From Rhodococcus qingshengii JCM 15477 (lineage in GTDB: Bacteria; Actinomycetota; Actinomycetes; Mycobacteriales; Mycobacteriaceae), in the NCBI RefSeq assembly GCF_023221595.1, contig NZ_CP096563.1, positions 5,885,001-5,949,000 on the forward strand: a DNA stretch of 64,000 bases. Reading direction: 5' to 3'. The translations under genes were made by a program, and so were the position numbers. Positions 53,242-62,006 of this stretch are shown here, one piece after another (the first letter of the stretch is position 1; every line of letters begins with the position of its first letter). Below the pieces are notes generated by a model. That model worked only from the letters and a program-made list of their open reading frames with translations. It was not told where the DNA came from and searched no databases.

Positions 53242-54063
53242 ATGCCCCCGAAGCTGTATTCCGATACGCGCGATCGATTGACCGTGTGGGCGAGACGTAC
53301 ACCCAGTCGACGGTTGGCGACTGATGCAACCATCGGGGTCTTCGAAGTCGGGCTCGTGGACAGCGCCATGACTTTGGCGGCCCAGGCCTTTACGTCATTG
53401 CTCCCGGTCATGATTGCAGCGTCGACCTTGGAGAAGCTGAAGCCGTTGGCTGATGCCGCCAAAGACGACCTCGGCGTCCAACTCCCCGACACCGTATTGA
53501 CCAGTACCTCTACCGCGGCAGCGTTCGGGATTGTCGGCTTGCTCATGCTGCTGATCAGTTCCACGTCCTACGCTCGCGCTCTCGGCCGGATGTACGGACG
53601 GATCTGGAGCGTGCCGACGGCGACACTCCGTCAGGCGTGGCGGTGGTTCGCGGTAGTGTGCGTCGTGGCCGCGTCGGTGGTCGGTGCGGCCCTGTGCCGT
53701 GAACTGAATGGTGTTCCGGGAGTAGGCAGAGTCCTGGAGTTCACAGCGGTCTACGTCGTGTGGGCACTCGTGTGGACAGCCGTGCCTATGCTGCTGACGG
53801 CCAATCGCATGACCACTCGAATGTGCGTCGGGTCAGGATTGCTCACCGCGACGGGCCTGACCGGACTGCACGTGGCCGGCACTCTTTTCCTCCCCCGAAT
53901 GACAAAGACGTCGCAGGACGAGTTCGGTCTTCTGGGCGTGATGTTCACCGTCATCGGCTGGCTGTTCATCTTCTCGGCCATCGTGGTTGTCGCGTCGTCG
54001 ATCGTCGGATCAGTGGCCAAAGATTCCGGTCCCCTGGGAATCTGGCTACGGACATCACGCTGA
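53242..54063 (+). CDS. YihY/BrkB-like inner membrane protein
   Basis: A 273-residue membrane protein with about six hydrophobic segments; the first, SAMTLAAQAFTSLLPVMIAA, has the YihY pattern, and SYARALGRMYGRIWSV follows. It starts 14 bases after the LuxR stop and may be co-transcribed. Its 3' end overlaps the SulP gene by 9 bases on the opposite strand. Function unknown. Confidence 0.8.
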   Translation: MPPKLYSDTRDRLTVWARRTPSRRLATDATIGVFEVGLVDSAMTLAAQAFTSLLPVMIAASTLEKLKPLADAAKDDLGVQLPDTVLTSTSTAAAFGIVGLLMLLISSTSYARALGRMYGRIWSVPTATLRQAWRWFAVVCVVAASVVGAALCRELNGVPGVGRVLEFTAVYVVWALVWTAVPMLLTANRMTTRMCVGSGLLTATGLTGLHVAGTLFLPRMTKTSQDEFGLLGVMFTVIGWLFIFSAIVVVASSIVGSVAKDSGPLGIWLRTSR

Positions 54064-55755
54064 GGTGTTGTCTCGATCTGCAAGCGCTTGCGAGACGGTC
54101 GGATAGACGTCGACCTTCAGCGCGCCCTGGTCGGCACCGGACAGAACGTCGCGGAACTGCCCGATGTCGCGTGCCACTCGGAAGCTCACATTTTTGCGTG
54201 CCAACGAATCTCGAAGCTGAGCCAACATCTGCGCAGCGCTGACGTCGATGAACGGTGACGTCTCGGCGTCGAGAACGACCATGGTGGTGCCGGCGGTCAC
54301 CAGACCGGTGATCTGATCACGCACGTGATCGGCATTGGCGAAGAACATCCCCGCTTCGACCCTGACCACTACGACGCCGTCGAGTGTCTTCAGATCAGGA
54401 TGCTCACTGATGTCGACCCAGCGCGTGCCGTCCTTGGCCAGAGCAGCCACGTGCGGTTTGGAGACTCGATACAGGAGCAGCAACATCGAGACGGCGATTC
54501 CGATGATCAGACCGGGCAACGTGTCGAAGAGGAGAACCCCGAACATCGCCGCGATCGCCGCGGCGAAATCGGCCCGGGCAGCGTGCCCGTAGATACTGCC
54601 CAACCTCTTCGTCCACACCCGGTACAGCGCTGCGAGAGAGGAGAAATCGACCAGTTCGATCACTGCTGCGATGACCACAGCTGAGAGCGTCGCCTCTGGC
54701 AACTTCTCGAACAGGCCGGTGAGAAACAGCAGTGTCACCAGCGTCAGTGCCGCGACCACCAGTCCGCTGACCTGAGATTTGGCGCCCGCTCCTCCGTTGA
54801 CGGCGGTCTTCGACAGGCTGCCGTTGACCACCATCCCCGAGCAGAGACCCGATCCGAGATTGGCCGCACCCAGTCCTGCCAGTTCACGATTCGCGTCGAT
54901 GGTGTAGCCGGCCTTGGCCGCGTATGTCTTTGCAGCGCCAAGACCTTCGGCGAAACCGATGAGCAGAACGCCGACCGCCGGTCCGACCAGGTCGAGGTAG
55001 TCCTCGGCTCCCACACCACTCGGCAGACCCATCGACGGCAGGCCCGAGTCGATGTGTCCGACAATGTCGATGCCACGATCGTCGAGGCCGAACAACGCTA
55101 CTGCGGTAATGCCCAGCAGCACGACGAGGAGCGAACCCGGTACGAGCGGAAGCCATCGCTTGACGCCCAGGACCATTGCCAGGCTGAGCAATCCGATGAT
55201 CACGGTCGGTAGGTCGACCTCACCCAGTTCCTTCACCACTGTCCACGTCTGGACGAAGAAGTTTCCCTCCCCCTTGTCCACGCCCAGGAGTTTGGGTACT
55301 TGACCGATGATGATCGTGAGCGCCAGACCGACGATGAATCCCTTGAGAACCGGCTCGGAGATGAAGGACGCGATGAATCCGAGGCGCATGAATCCTGCGA
55401 GCAGTCCGACGAGCCCGGTCACGATCGCCAATGCCGCCGACAGCGCGATGAACCGGCCGTCGTTTCCTGAAGCCAATGGCGCAATCATCGCCGCGGACAA
55501 CGCTGCGGTCGCCGACATCGGCCCGACGATCAGATGGCGCGAACTGCCGGCTGCTGCATACAGAATCAATGACGGAACCGCAGCATAAAGCCCGACCACC
55601 GGCGGAACTCCGGCGATGGTGGCGTACGCGAGCGCTTCCGGAACAAGGACAGCCCACACCGTAAGGCCCGCAATGATGTCGGGGCGAAGCCAAGCGCGTT
55701 GATAGTCGGACAACGATCCGAAGACCCACCAGGTCCGCGTGTGCGGAGCACTCAT
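54055..55755 (-). CDS. SulP family anion transporter with STAS domain
   Basis: A 566-residue transporter: about 12-14 TM segments with the SulP motif QRAWLRPDIIAGLTVWAVLVPEALAYA and VGLYAAVPSLILYAAAGSS, then a cytoplasmic STAS domain (VVVVRVEAGMFFANADHVRD, LDAETSPFIDVSAAQML). SulP proteins carry sulfate, bicarbonate or other anions; the cargo is not evident. Its ATG overlaps the GAP-family stop (ATGA). Confidence 0.88.
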   Translation of the reverse strand: MSAPHTRTWWVFGSLSDYQRAWLRPDIIAGLTVWAVLVPEALAYATIAGVPPVVGLYAAVPSLILYAAAGSSRHLIVGPMSATAALSAAMIAPLASGNDGRFIALSAALAIVTGLVGLLAGFMRLGFIASFISEPVLKGFIVGLALTIIIGQVPKLLGVDKGEGNFFVQTWTVVKELGEVDLPTVIIGLLSLAMVLGVKRWLPLVPGSLLVVLLGITAVALFGLDDRGIDIVGHIDSGLPSMGLPSGVGAEDYLDLVGPAVGVLLIGFAEGLGAAKTYAAKAGYTIDANRELAGLGAANLGSGLCSGMVVNGSLSKTAVNGGAGAKSQVSGLVVAALTLVTLLFLTGLFEKLPEATLSAVVIAAVIELVDFSSLAALYRVWTKRLGSIYGHAARADFAAAIAAMFGVLLFDTLPGLIIGIAVSMLLLLYRVSKPHVAALAKDGTRWVDISEHPDLKTLDGVVVVRVEAGMFFANADHVRDQITGLVTAGTTMVVLDAETSPFIDVSAAQMLAQLRDSLARKNVSFRVARDIGQFRDVLSGADQGALKVDVYPTVSQALADRDNTSA

Positions 55756-56465
55756 AGTCCTTGCACCCCTTTACTGATCTGCATCGCCGCGATCAGGACG
55801 AGGAGCCCGACGTTCAGCAAGTGCGTGTTGGTGGCTATCCAGGTGCGGATCTTCAGCAGCGGTTCGGTTGCCTCGTCCTTCTTGATCAGCAGGAGGGCAA
55901 CAGGTACCGCGACCGAGGTCACGGACACCAACGAGAAGATCACGGCCGAGACGATCTGCGACGTCGGTGCCACGGTGCTGAGACGAAGGTTCATCGCTGC
56001 TGCGATGGCACACGACATGTCGATGGGGTTGAGAACGAACAGCGCGAAACCGAGCACACCGGATCGCATTGGTTGGAAGTGCTCAACCGATTGCAGCATC
56101 TTCGGCAGCTGAGGGGCCGCAGCCACAACGTCGCCAGGGGCAACTGCAGCCGCCATCGCCTGAACCCCGCGACGACTGCGTGAGTAGACGAACCAGGCAC
56201 CCGCCAGCAGAGTTGCCCCGAGAACGAGATGGATGATGGGCACCCACAGCGGAGGGTGTGTGCGCTGATGAACCTGGAGTGCGGTCAAGATGACGTACGA
56301 ACCGGCCAGCGCGACAACTATTCCGAGATACCACCCGATCAGGTACGCAATGCTGTTGATACGCGCTCGTTCGGAAAACAGTACGGCCACAACGGCGACA
56401 ACCGCCAGCGGGCTCATGATGATCCCGAGCGCCAGCGGGATCTGTTGCAGTAGCAGCGATCCCAT
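55752..56465 (-). CDS. GAP-family membrane protein
   Basis: A 237-residue membrane protein with six or so TM segments, opening with LLLQQIPLALGIIMSPLAVVAVVAVLFS. It matches the GAP/Sap family (GPL- or sulfolipid-addressing proteins) implicated in moving lipids across the actinobacterial membrane. A strong GGAGGTAG site precedes ATG 56465. It lies between a second GAP gene (15-base gap) and the coupled SulP gene, so all three are probably one operon. Confidence 0.82.
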   Translation of the reverse strand: MGSLLLQQIPLALGIIMSPLAVVAVVAVLFSERARINSIAYLIGWYLGIVVALAGSYVILTALQVHQRTHPPLWVPIIHLVLGATLLAGAWFVYSRSRRGVQAMAAAVAPGDVVAAAPQLPKMLQSVEHFQPMRSGVLGFALFVLNPIDMSCAIAAAMNLRLSTVAPTSQIVSAVIFSLVSVTSVAVPVALLLIKKDEATEPLLKIRTWIATNTHLLNVGLLVLIAAMQISKGVQGL

Positions 56466-56480
56466 AACTACCTCCAGTTG

Positions 56481-57140
56481 TCAGAGACCGCCGATGCCCT
56501 TGCCGATGAGAACAACACCAATAACCAGGATCAACACACTCATCACCGTGGCGTTGTTTTCCTGCAACCACACCTTCAGCTTGGCCAGCGGACCACGCAG
56601 TCGCTCCGCGGCAACGAGGTAGCCGATCACGGGCACGCACACTGTGCAGGCCGCGATGATCGTGAAAACCAGAATGGCGACAACAACTTCTCCGGAGCCC
56701 AATGACGCGGATCCGATCGAGATTCCGGCCGCGATACACATCATCAGATTCTTCGGATTGATCGCAGCCAGAGCGAAGCCCAAGCCGAGGCCTTTGACAG
56801 CGGTCATGTCATCGATGGCGTGCATCCACTTCGGGGTTTCGTGCTCGCCTCCGCGTCCGCGCCATTGCTTGACTCCGAACGCAAGAAGCAATACACCCAA
56901 CGCCAGCTTGATCCACGACACTGTCGCTGACGGATCACCTTCGGAGTCACCGAGCTTGCTGGACAGAAGCACGAAGATCACGGTGGCGACGACGATTCCC
57001 AGTATCCAGCCCAGCGCGAACCCGACGCTCGTGCTGCCGGCACGCTTGGACAACAACATCAAGATTGCCGCGATGATCGGGATCGGCGATACCGCAACGC
57101 CGACCGCGAGGGGTAACAGATCCCCGATGACAGATCCCAT
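56481..57140 (-). CDS. GAP-family membrane protein, second copy
   Basis: A 219-residue paralogue of the next gene. It has the same order: GDLLPLAVGVAVSPIPIIAAILML, then FALGWILGIVVATVIFVLL, a charged loop, and FALAAINPKNLMMCIAAG. I start it at ATG 57140 with AAGAGG upstream; the longer frame to 57332 adds no membrane or conserved residues. It is the first gene of the GAP-GAP-SulP operon. Confidence 0.82.
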   Translation of the reverse strand: MGSVIGDLLPLAVGVAVSPIPIIAAILMLLSKRAGSTSVGFALGWILGIVVATVIFVLLSSKLGDSEGDPSATVSWIKLALGVLLLAFGVKQWRGRGGEHETPKWMHAIDDMTAVKGLGLGFALAAINPKNLMMCIAAGISIGSASLGSGEVVVAILVFTIIAACTVCVPVIGYLVAAERLRGPLAKLKVWLQENNATVMSVLILVIGVVLIGKGIGGL

Positions 57141-57398
57141 GCCGACCTCTTCTCTCTCCCGGTCGACACTAGGGGTGGCGACTCTACGGAGCCTCACACA
57201 AAAGGGATGAACGGACCCGCGACGACATTCACCCGTAGGGGATGACGCCCCGAGCGCGTACGGGAGTAAGACTGGATCCCACGGATGCGGAGTCCTGGAT
57301 CGGGCAGCGACGCCGATTGCACTTGACGACATGCGATTTCGAGGCTCGGAGCGCTGCCTTCTCGAACCTCATGGCCCTACGAAATGGAGCGGATACTG

Positions 57399-57611
57399 AT
57401 GAATGCTCCCACTCGGTATCAATTCCTCATCGACGGCGAAGTGTCGGACCGCGTCAAGGCCGCATTTCCTGAACTCAGTGTCGCCAGTGCCGCCGGCGGG
57501 TTCACCAGTTTGTACGGACCCGTCGCGGACCACACGGCTATGCGGAGCATCATGGCCCGTCTCGATTCCCTCGGCCTGACCGTCGCCGAAATGCGTCGAC
57601 TCCCAGACTGA
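57399..57611 (+). CDS. Conserved small protein, ACT-like size, unknown function
   Basis: A 70-residue soluble protein (RYQFLIDGEVSDRVKAAFPE, then LDSLGLTVAEMRRLPD). It resembles a small actinobacterial family with an alternating beta-alpha-beta pattern, but I do not recognise a function. ATG 57399 has GGAG 9 bases upstream; ATG 57384 is an in-frame alternative without a site. The 57141-57398 gap before it holds only a weak GC hairpin. Confidence 0.6.
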   Translation: MNAPTRYQFLIDGEVSDRVKAAFPELSVASAAGGFTSLYGPVADHTAMRSIMARLDSLGLTVAEMRRLPD

Positions 57612-57651
57612 TCCGAGCCACACCCTGTCGAAATGTCCCACGCACGAGCGA

Positions 57652-57683
57652 TGGTCCCGACCGAGTCGACTCGGTCGGGACCA
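57652..57683. terminator. Perfect 32-base palindromic bidirectional terminator
   Basis: TGGTCCCGACCGAGTC followed directly by its exact reverse complement (57652-57683) between the convergent small protein and DUF7144 genes. Weak extra pairing (GAGC/GCTC) extends the stem. Confidence 0.85.
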
Positions 57684-57706
57684 ACTGCTCTCGGGTTGTT
57701 CGGTGC

Positions 57707-58123
57707 CTAGACTCTGTCCCTGTCCCAGGTCGCGACCGCCCAGATCACAACGACATCGAGCGCGATGACCAGGATCGACCACAGTGGGTAATACGGCATC
57801 CACAAGAAGTTGGCGATGATCGAGAGCGACGCAATGACGATTGCCGCCGCCCTGGCCCACACTGCACCGGTGAAGAGGCCGAGGGCCACCACGATCCCGA
57901 TGATGCCCAAGATGATGTGGATCCAACCCCACGTCGTGATGTCGAACTTGTACGTGTAGTTGATACCCACGACAAACAGATTGTTGTCGGCAACGGCCGC
58001 GATGCCCTGAAGCAGAGCGACAATGCCTGCGGTGAGCAGCAGAATTGCTGCTGCAAACGTCGTACCTACCGCGAAACCCTGCCGGACAGGGTGATTCGCG
58101 GGTTCCCGCGGTGGAGCAGTCAT
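57707..58123 (-). CDS. DUF7144 family four-TM membrane protein
   Basis: A 138-residue membrane protein with four hydrophobic segments (FAAAILLLTAGIVALLQGIA, WGWIHIILGIIGIVVALGLF, AAAIVIASLSIIANFLW, ILVIALDVVVIWAVA). The pattern with GINYTYKFDITTWGWIHI is that of DUF7144. It has an AAAGGAACG site. Function unknown. Confidence 0.82.
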   Translation of the reverse strand: MTAPPREPANHPVRQGFAVGTTFAAAILLLTAGIVALLQGIAAVADNNLFVVGINYTYKFDITTWGWIHIILGIIGIVVALGLFTGAVWARAAAIVIASLSIIANFLWMPYYPLWSILVIALDVVVIWAVATWDRDRV

Positions 58124-58268
58124 CAGCGTTCCTTTCGACAGAATGCACTTCCCTTACTCAGTCTCGAGGGGCTGGAAGGCGAAAACATCACCCGTCGCGG
58201 ATGAACCGCAGGTCACCGACCCGTACCCGTTTGCCGGGATCGCAAACCAATGTTGGCAGACTGGCACT

Positions 58269-58742
58269 GTGCAACACACCGTAGTCGTGATCACCGATAT
58301 CTATGCTCCACCGGCGGTGATCTTCGATCTCGAACTCGACATGGACGAACACTCGGCCTCGCTCCGCGCAACAGATGAGGTGGCAGTCACGAGTACGGGT
58401 AGATCGACGCTGGGAGAGGGCGACGAGGTGTCGTTCACTGCTCGGCATCTCGGGTGGAGATTCTCGATGACAAGCCGGATCACGCAGTACAACCGTCCGT
58501 ACTCGTTCACAGACGAGCAGGTCCGCGGCCCGTTTGCCGCAATGCGGCACGAGCACGTCTTCGACGTTCAGCCGGGTGGGTGGACGCGGATGCATGACCG
58601 CTTCACGGTTACGGCCCCCTTCGGGGCGCTCGGACACCTGGCACTGAGGTTGGCTGTCGGCCCGTATCGGCGGCGCCTTCTCGAGCAACGCGCCGCGCAC
58701 ATCAAGGGCCGCGCAGAAGTCGGCACGCCTTTCATCGAGTGA
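58269..58742 (+). CDS. SRPBCC family protein
   Basis: A 157-residue START/Bet v1-like protein, seen in PPAVIFDLELDMDEHSAS, PYSFTDEQVRGPFAAMRHEHVFD and the C-terminal helix LALRLAVGPYRRRLLEQRAAHIK. This fold binds small hydrophobic ligands. GTG 58269 is the likely start (MQHTVVVITD); no clear ribosome site is visible. The longer open frame upstream is not conserved in character. Confidence 0.78.
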   Translation: MQHTVVVITDIYAPPAVIFDLELDMDEHSASLRATDEVAVTSTGRSTLGEGDEVSFTARHLGWRFSMTSRITQYNRPYSFTDEQVRGPFAAMRHEHVFDVQPGGWTRMHDRFTVTAPFGALGHLALRLAVGPYRRRLLEQRAAHIKGRAEVGTPFIE

Positions 58743-58798
58743 ACACCCGCTCTGACGCACCGCAGGGAGTGCTCACTCGACAAAACCTGTGTTCACTC
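58737..58798. terminator. Inverted repeats between SRPBCC and cation-efflux genes
   Basis: GAGTGAACAC (58737-58746) is the exact reverse complement of GTGTTCACTC (58789-58798), and GAGTG/CACTC recurs at 58767-58778. The arms lie over the ends of both convergent genes. Bidirectional termination is likely. Confidence 0.6.
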
Positions 58799-59468
58799 AG
58801 CAGCAGTCGCACTCGTCACCGCTCTCGGGCACAGCCACAACCGGGCAGCACGGATCACCCTTCCACGCGTTGATGCCTTCTTTCACCGCGATGACGGCGA
58901 TGACCAGTGCCGCAATCGGATCCGCCCACGACCAGCCGAGCAGCGAGTTGAGCAGCAAACCGACCAACAAGACAGCAGAGAGGTAAGTGCAGAGCAGCGT
59001 CTGCTTCGAATCCGCGACCGCCGACAGCGAACCCAACTCCCGACCGGCTCGGCGTTGCGCATAGGACAGGGCCGGCATGATCGCCAAACTCACCGCAGCC
59101 AAGAGTATTCCGACGCTCGTGTGCTGAGCTTCCCCCAGACCGAACAGCGACCGAATCGCGTCGAACGAGACGTACGCAGCGAGCCCGAAGAACGAGAATG
59201 CGATCACTCGCAGTGCCGTCTTCTCACGGCTCGTCGGATCCGGCGCCGAGAACTGCCAGGCAACAGCTGCCGCCGAGGACACTTCGATCACCGAATCAAG
59301 GCCGAAACCGAACAGTGCTGCGGACGACACCCGTGTGCCCTCCGCCAGCGCGATGATCGCTTCGACGACGTTGTAGCTGATCGTGATCGCCACGAAGATG
59401 CGAATTCTTCTCGACAAGAGCGCACGCCGGTCAGTCGAGAGCCCGACACCGTCAACGGGCGCAACCAT
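58797..59468 (-). CDS. Cation diffusion facilitator-like efflux protein with Cys-rich tail
   Basis: A 223-residue membrane protein with about six hydrophobic segments. TM1-2 (FVAITISYNVVEAIIALAEG) and SVAALFGFGLDSVIEVSSA match the CDF metal-transport family. The C terminus ends DPCCPVVAVP and DECDCC, five cysteines that may bind soft metals. It shares one base with the upstream ArsR stop (TGATG), so metal sensor and efflux protein form one operon. Confidence 0.85.
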   Translation of the reverse strand: MVAPVDGVGLSTDRRALLSRRIRIFVAITISYNVVEAIIALAEGTRVSSAALFGFGLDSVIEVSSAAAVAWQFSAPDPTSREKTALRVIAFSFFGLAAYVSFDAIRSLFGLGEAQHTSVGILLAAVSLAIMPALSYAQRRAGRELGSLSAVADSKQTLLCTYLSAVLLVGLLLNSLLGWSWADPIAALVIAVIAVKEGINAWKGDPCCPVVAVPESGDECDCC

Positions 59469-59812
59469 CAGCAGCACCCCTCTGATTCGCTGTCCGGGCA
59501 GTACGACGGATCCACCGCGAGTACGACCCCGAGCAGGTCGTCGAGGGCCCGACCGATATGTACATCGGCGAGTTCGTATCTGGTCCGGCGCCCTTCCGGG
59601 ACGGCCACCACCAAGCCACAACCGCGCAGGCACGCCAGATGGTTGGACAGCTTCTGCCTGGTCACAGCCAGCGTTTCAGCGAGGTCGGACGGATACCGCG
59701 GTGCGGTCTTCAGTTCGAGCAGTATCCGTGTCCGAGTCTCGTCGGACAGTGCATGCCCGAACCTCGCAAGCACCGCCACGTTGGTCACCACATCTACGCC
59801 CTCGATATCCAT
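59468..59812 (-). CDS. ArsR/SmtB family metal sensor, CmtR-like
   Basis: A 114-residue sensor. The HTH is PSDLAETLAVTRQKLSNHLACLRGCGLVV. Cys61, Cys65 and Cys105 match the C57-C61-C102 spacing of the Cd(II)/Pb(II) sensor CmtR, and the tail adds Cys113-Cys114. The beta-wing PEGRRTRYELAD is present. I start it at ATG 59812; the longer frame upstream is not sensible. It should repress the coupled efflux gene until cadmium, lead or a similar soft metal binds. Confidence 0.87.
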   Translation of the reverse strand: MDIEGVDVVTNVAVLARFGHALSDETRTRILLELKTAPRYPSDLAETLAVTRQKLSNHLACLRGCGLVVAVPEGRRTRYELADVHIGRALDDLLGVVLAVDPSYCPDSESEGCC

Positions 59813-59936
59813 ACGTGCGACAGTACATCGAAAACTGGATTCAGAAAACGATGAACTCCGATGGTTCAAGATCCCACCATCGGGTAACGCAAGCGTGAAG
59901 CCACCCAACCAGGCGAACACCGGGAGCCCACATCCG

Positions 59937-60707
59937 ATGAACCGTACAAAAGTCGACGACCACGTAGCGATGGCCGAACTACCGACAACCGGAAGCATCT
60001 TCCAGGCCTCGTGGCCGGTGCGTACGGGTGACATCCACACCGACAAACAACTGCGCCTCGACGCGATCGCGCGCTACCTCCAAGACGCGGGCTTCGACAA
60101 TCTCGTCGACCGCGGCGCCATGGATACACACCCGCTGTGGATGGTACGAAGAACGGTGATCGATGTACTCGAACCGGTCGTCTGGCCGGATCGAGTTCAC
60201 CTACAGCGCTGGTGTTCAGGCCTGTCGAACAAGTGGTGTTCGATGCGAGTTCGCATCAGATCCGATGGCGGCGGGTTGATCGAAACCGAGGCGTTCTGGA
60301 TCAACATCGACCCGAAGACGGGAATGCCGGCATCCATCAGTGAGAAGTTCACCGCTGCCCTGGCATCAACGGCCGTGGACCAGCATCTTCACTGGCGTCG
60401 GTGGATCGACCCGACCCCGGACACGACGCCGTCAGCGGATACGCCGTTCCCGTTGCGCTCGAGCGATTTCGACCCCTTCGATCACGTGAACAACGCAATC
60501 TACTGGCAGCCCGTGGAAGATGCGCTGCCCGACAGATTACGAGGCGGGCCCTTTCGCGCGATCCTCGAGTACACCCAGCCCATCAAGAGAGGTGAGCAGG
60601 TGAGCGTGCGAACCGGCACGAACACGCTGCACATCGACGCAGGCGACGAGGCACGTGCGTCGGCGCGGTGGTTCGCCTTGACTCCGAAGAACAGCGATCA
60701 GGGGTGA
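59937..60707 (+). CDS. Acyl-ACP thioesterase-like hotdog protein
   Basis: A 256-residue double-hotdog protein. Repeat one has VRTGDIHTDKQLRLDAIARYLQDAGFDNL, and repeat two has FPLRSSDFDPFDHVNNAIYWQPVEDAL with the DHVNN motif typical of acyl-ACP or 4-hydroxybenzoyl-CoA thioesterases. ATG 59937 (MNRTKVDDHV) has GGGAG about 11 bases upstream; ATG 59970 is an alternative. It is divergent from the ArsR gene, and its end overlaps the CHAP gene by 10 bases on the other strand. Confidence 0.82.
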   Translation: MNRTKVDDHVAMAELPTTGSIFQASWPVRTGDIHTDKQLRLDAIARYLQDAGFDNLVDRGAMDTHPLWMVRRTVIDVLEPVVWPDRVHLQRWCSGLSNKWCSMRVRIRSDGGGLIETEAFWINIDPKTGMPASISEKFTAALASTAVDQHLHWRRWIDPTPDTTPSADTPFPLRSSDFDPFDHVNNAIYWQPVEDALPDRLRGGPFRAILEYTQPIKRGEQVSVRTGTNTLHIDAGDEARASARWFALTPKNSDQG

Positions 60708-61294
60708 AGTTTTCCGAATCCCACGACGGCAGAGTCGGATTGCCAGTCCAGATCATGAACCCGCACCTTGCCGAACTCGTTGCCGCCAACCGTGACCGCA
60801 GAGTTGCCGTCCACTGCCACAACGATGTTGGTGTGCTGACCGACCCATCTCGAACTGTCGTAGATCACCACATCACCCACATTCGGGGTGTACCCGCTGC
60901 CGTTCTCGGCGTACGCGCCGATCCCTTGGTAATACTCCTGCAAGGTGTACACCCCCGGGATGCGCCAACTTCCGGAGTTCGGGTTGGACAACGGTCGACC
61001 CGCTTCCCTCATGATCCAGCTGACAAAGTCGGCGCACCACTCTTCGTCGATGCCGTCGGAATAGAAGGTGCCCGGACGGTCCTGCTCATGCTCGGATTGC
61101 AGTAGCTCGAGCACCCGACCTTGATCCGACGTGAGCGCACTCGCGTCCACCGCCGGGAACTCAGCCGTGTCCCAGGGCAGGTACCGCGATGGTGCGACCG
61201 CGACGACCACCACCCCAACCACGATCACGACGCCGAGCACCCCGGCAATCCAGAGCACGATGCGGCGTCGGCGGTTCGATTCGGCAGGACTCAC
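60698..61294 (-). CDS. Membrane-anchored CHAP domain protein
   Basis: A 198-residue protein with an N-terminal anchor (IVLWIAGVLGVVIVVGVVVV) after a basic stretch (NRRRR). The CHAP-like domain has Cys in EEWCADFVSWIMREAG, VGDVVIYDSS, His in VGQHTNIVV and Asn in GGNEFG. These fit the Cys-His-Asn triad of peptidoglycan amidase/endopeptidase CHAP domains. The GTG at 61294 is the likely start, without a good ribosome site. A cell-wall hydrolase role is an inference. Confidence 0.75.
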   Translation of the reverse strand: MSPAESNRRRRIVLWIAGVLGVVIVVGVVVVAVAPSRYLPWDTAEFPAVDASALTSDQGRVLELLQSEHEQDRPGTFYSDGIDEEWCADFVSWIMREAGRPLSNPNSGSWRIPGVYTLQEYYQGIGAYAENGSGYTPNVGDVVIYDSSRWVGQHTNIVVAVDGNSAVTVGGNEFGKVRVHDLDWQSDSAVVGFGKLHP

Positions 61295-61396
61295 CCTTAC
61301 GAGTGTGCCAGCCTGCCGCGAACCGAATCGCCGGCCACCCCGATGACCTGGCAATTCTCACCAAATTCACACGAATGTGCCACCAAACTATTGCGG

Positions 61397-61415
61397 TGGC
61401 ACCAAAGTGGTGCCA
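61397..61415. promoter_or_regulatory. Inverted-repeat operator just upstream of the RHH gene
   Basis: TGGCACC-AAAGT-GGTGCCA is a perfect 7-base inverted repeat, flanked by TGTGCCACC (61377-61385) and TGCCA near 61422. Several TGCCA-type half-sites within 50 bases suit a ribbon-helix-helix protein that represses its own gene 11 bases downstream. Confidence 0.7.
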
Positions 61416-61425
61416 TAGTGATGCC

Positions 61426-61941
61426 ATGGACTTGACACCGTACGTAGACAACCTTCGCCACGAACTCGCGGTGGCGGCCGAAGCAGGCGGAGAAGACGCA
61501 AAGGCACTCGCCGATCGTTTGACCGCACCGCTGGAATCAGCAGTGCGACTCACCCTTCTCGACGCATTGTCTGCGGCAGCCGCCGAGATCACGCGTGACC
61601 TCGCCCCGGGTTCGGTGGACCTGCGCCTGCGGGGACGCGAACCCGAATTCGTGGTGGCACCAGCCATCAGTGAACCGGTTCCAGCCCCCGTCGAAGAGGA
61701 CCCGACTCCGGCACCGCGCCCCGTCACGGAGTCCGACGACGCCTCGATGACTCGAATCAACCTGCGGCTGGGGCAAGACCTCAAAGACCGGATCGAGGCG
61801 GCGGCCCGGGAAGCCGGTATCTCCGTCAACGCGTGGCTGGTTCGCTCGGCTGCAACGGCTCTGGAAGGCGGCGCGAACAGAAGCACTCCGAGACAGCGCA
61901 CGTCCCAAGGTTCCGAAAGCTTCAGCGGCTGGGTGCACTGA
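61426..61941 (+). CDS. Ribbon-helix-helix (HicB-like) DNA-binding protein
   Basis: A 171-residue protein. The N-terminal half is helical (YVDNLRHELAVAAEAGGEDA), the middle is Pro-rich, and the C terminus reads RINLRLGQDLKDRIEAAAREAGISVNAWLVRSAATALE, an Arc/HicB-like ribbon-helix-helix. No toxin gene is next to it, so it may be a solitary repressor. ATG 61426 lies 10 bases after the inverted repeat, so it may be nearly leaderless. It precedes the DUF4097-ABC operon and may control it. Confidence 0.78.
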   Translation: MDLTPYVDNLRHELAVAAEAGGEDAKALADRLTAPLESAVRLTLLDALSAAAAEITRDLAPGSVDLRLRGREPEFVVAPAISEPVPAPVEEDPTPAPRPVTESDDASMTRINLRLGQDLKDRIEAAAREAGISVNAWLVRSAATALEGGANRSTPRQRTSQGSESFSGWVH

Positions 61942-62006
61942 CACCGGCTTCATCTTTCGCGCCACCCTCTTTCATCAACCGAGACAACCTCATCGGGAGT
62001 ATCACC

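Noticed and set aside
59055..59936. Long 5' extension of the acyl-ACP thioesterase-like gene
   Set aside because: It is antisense to the metal sensor and efflux genes, has no conserved motif, and a proper start lies at 59937.
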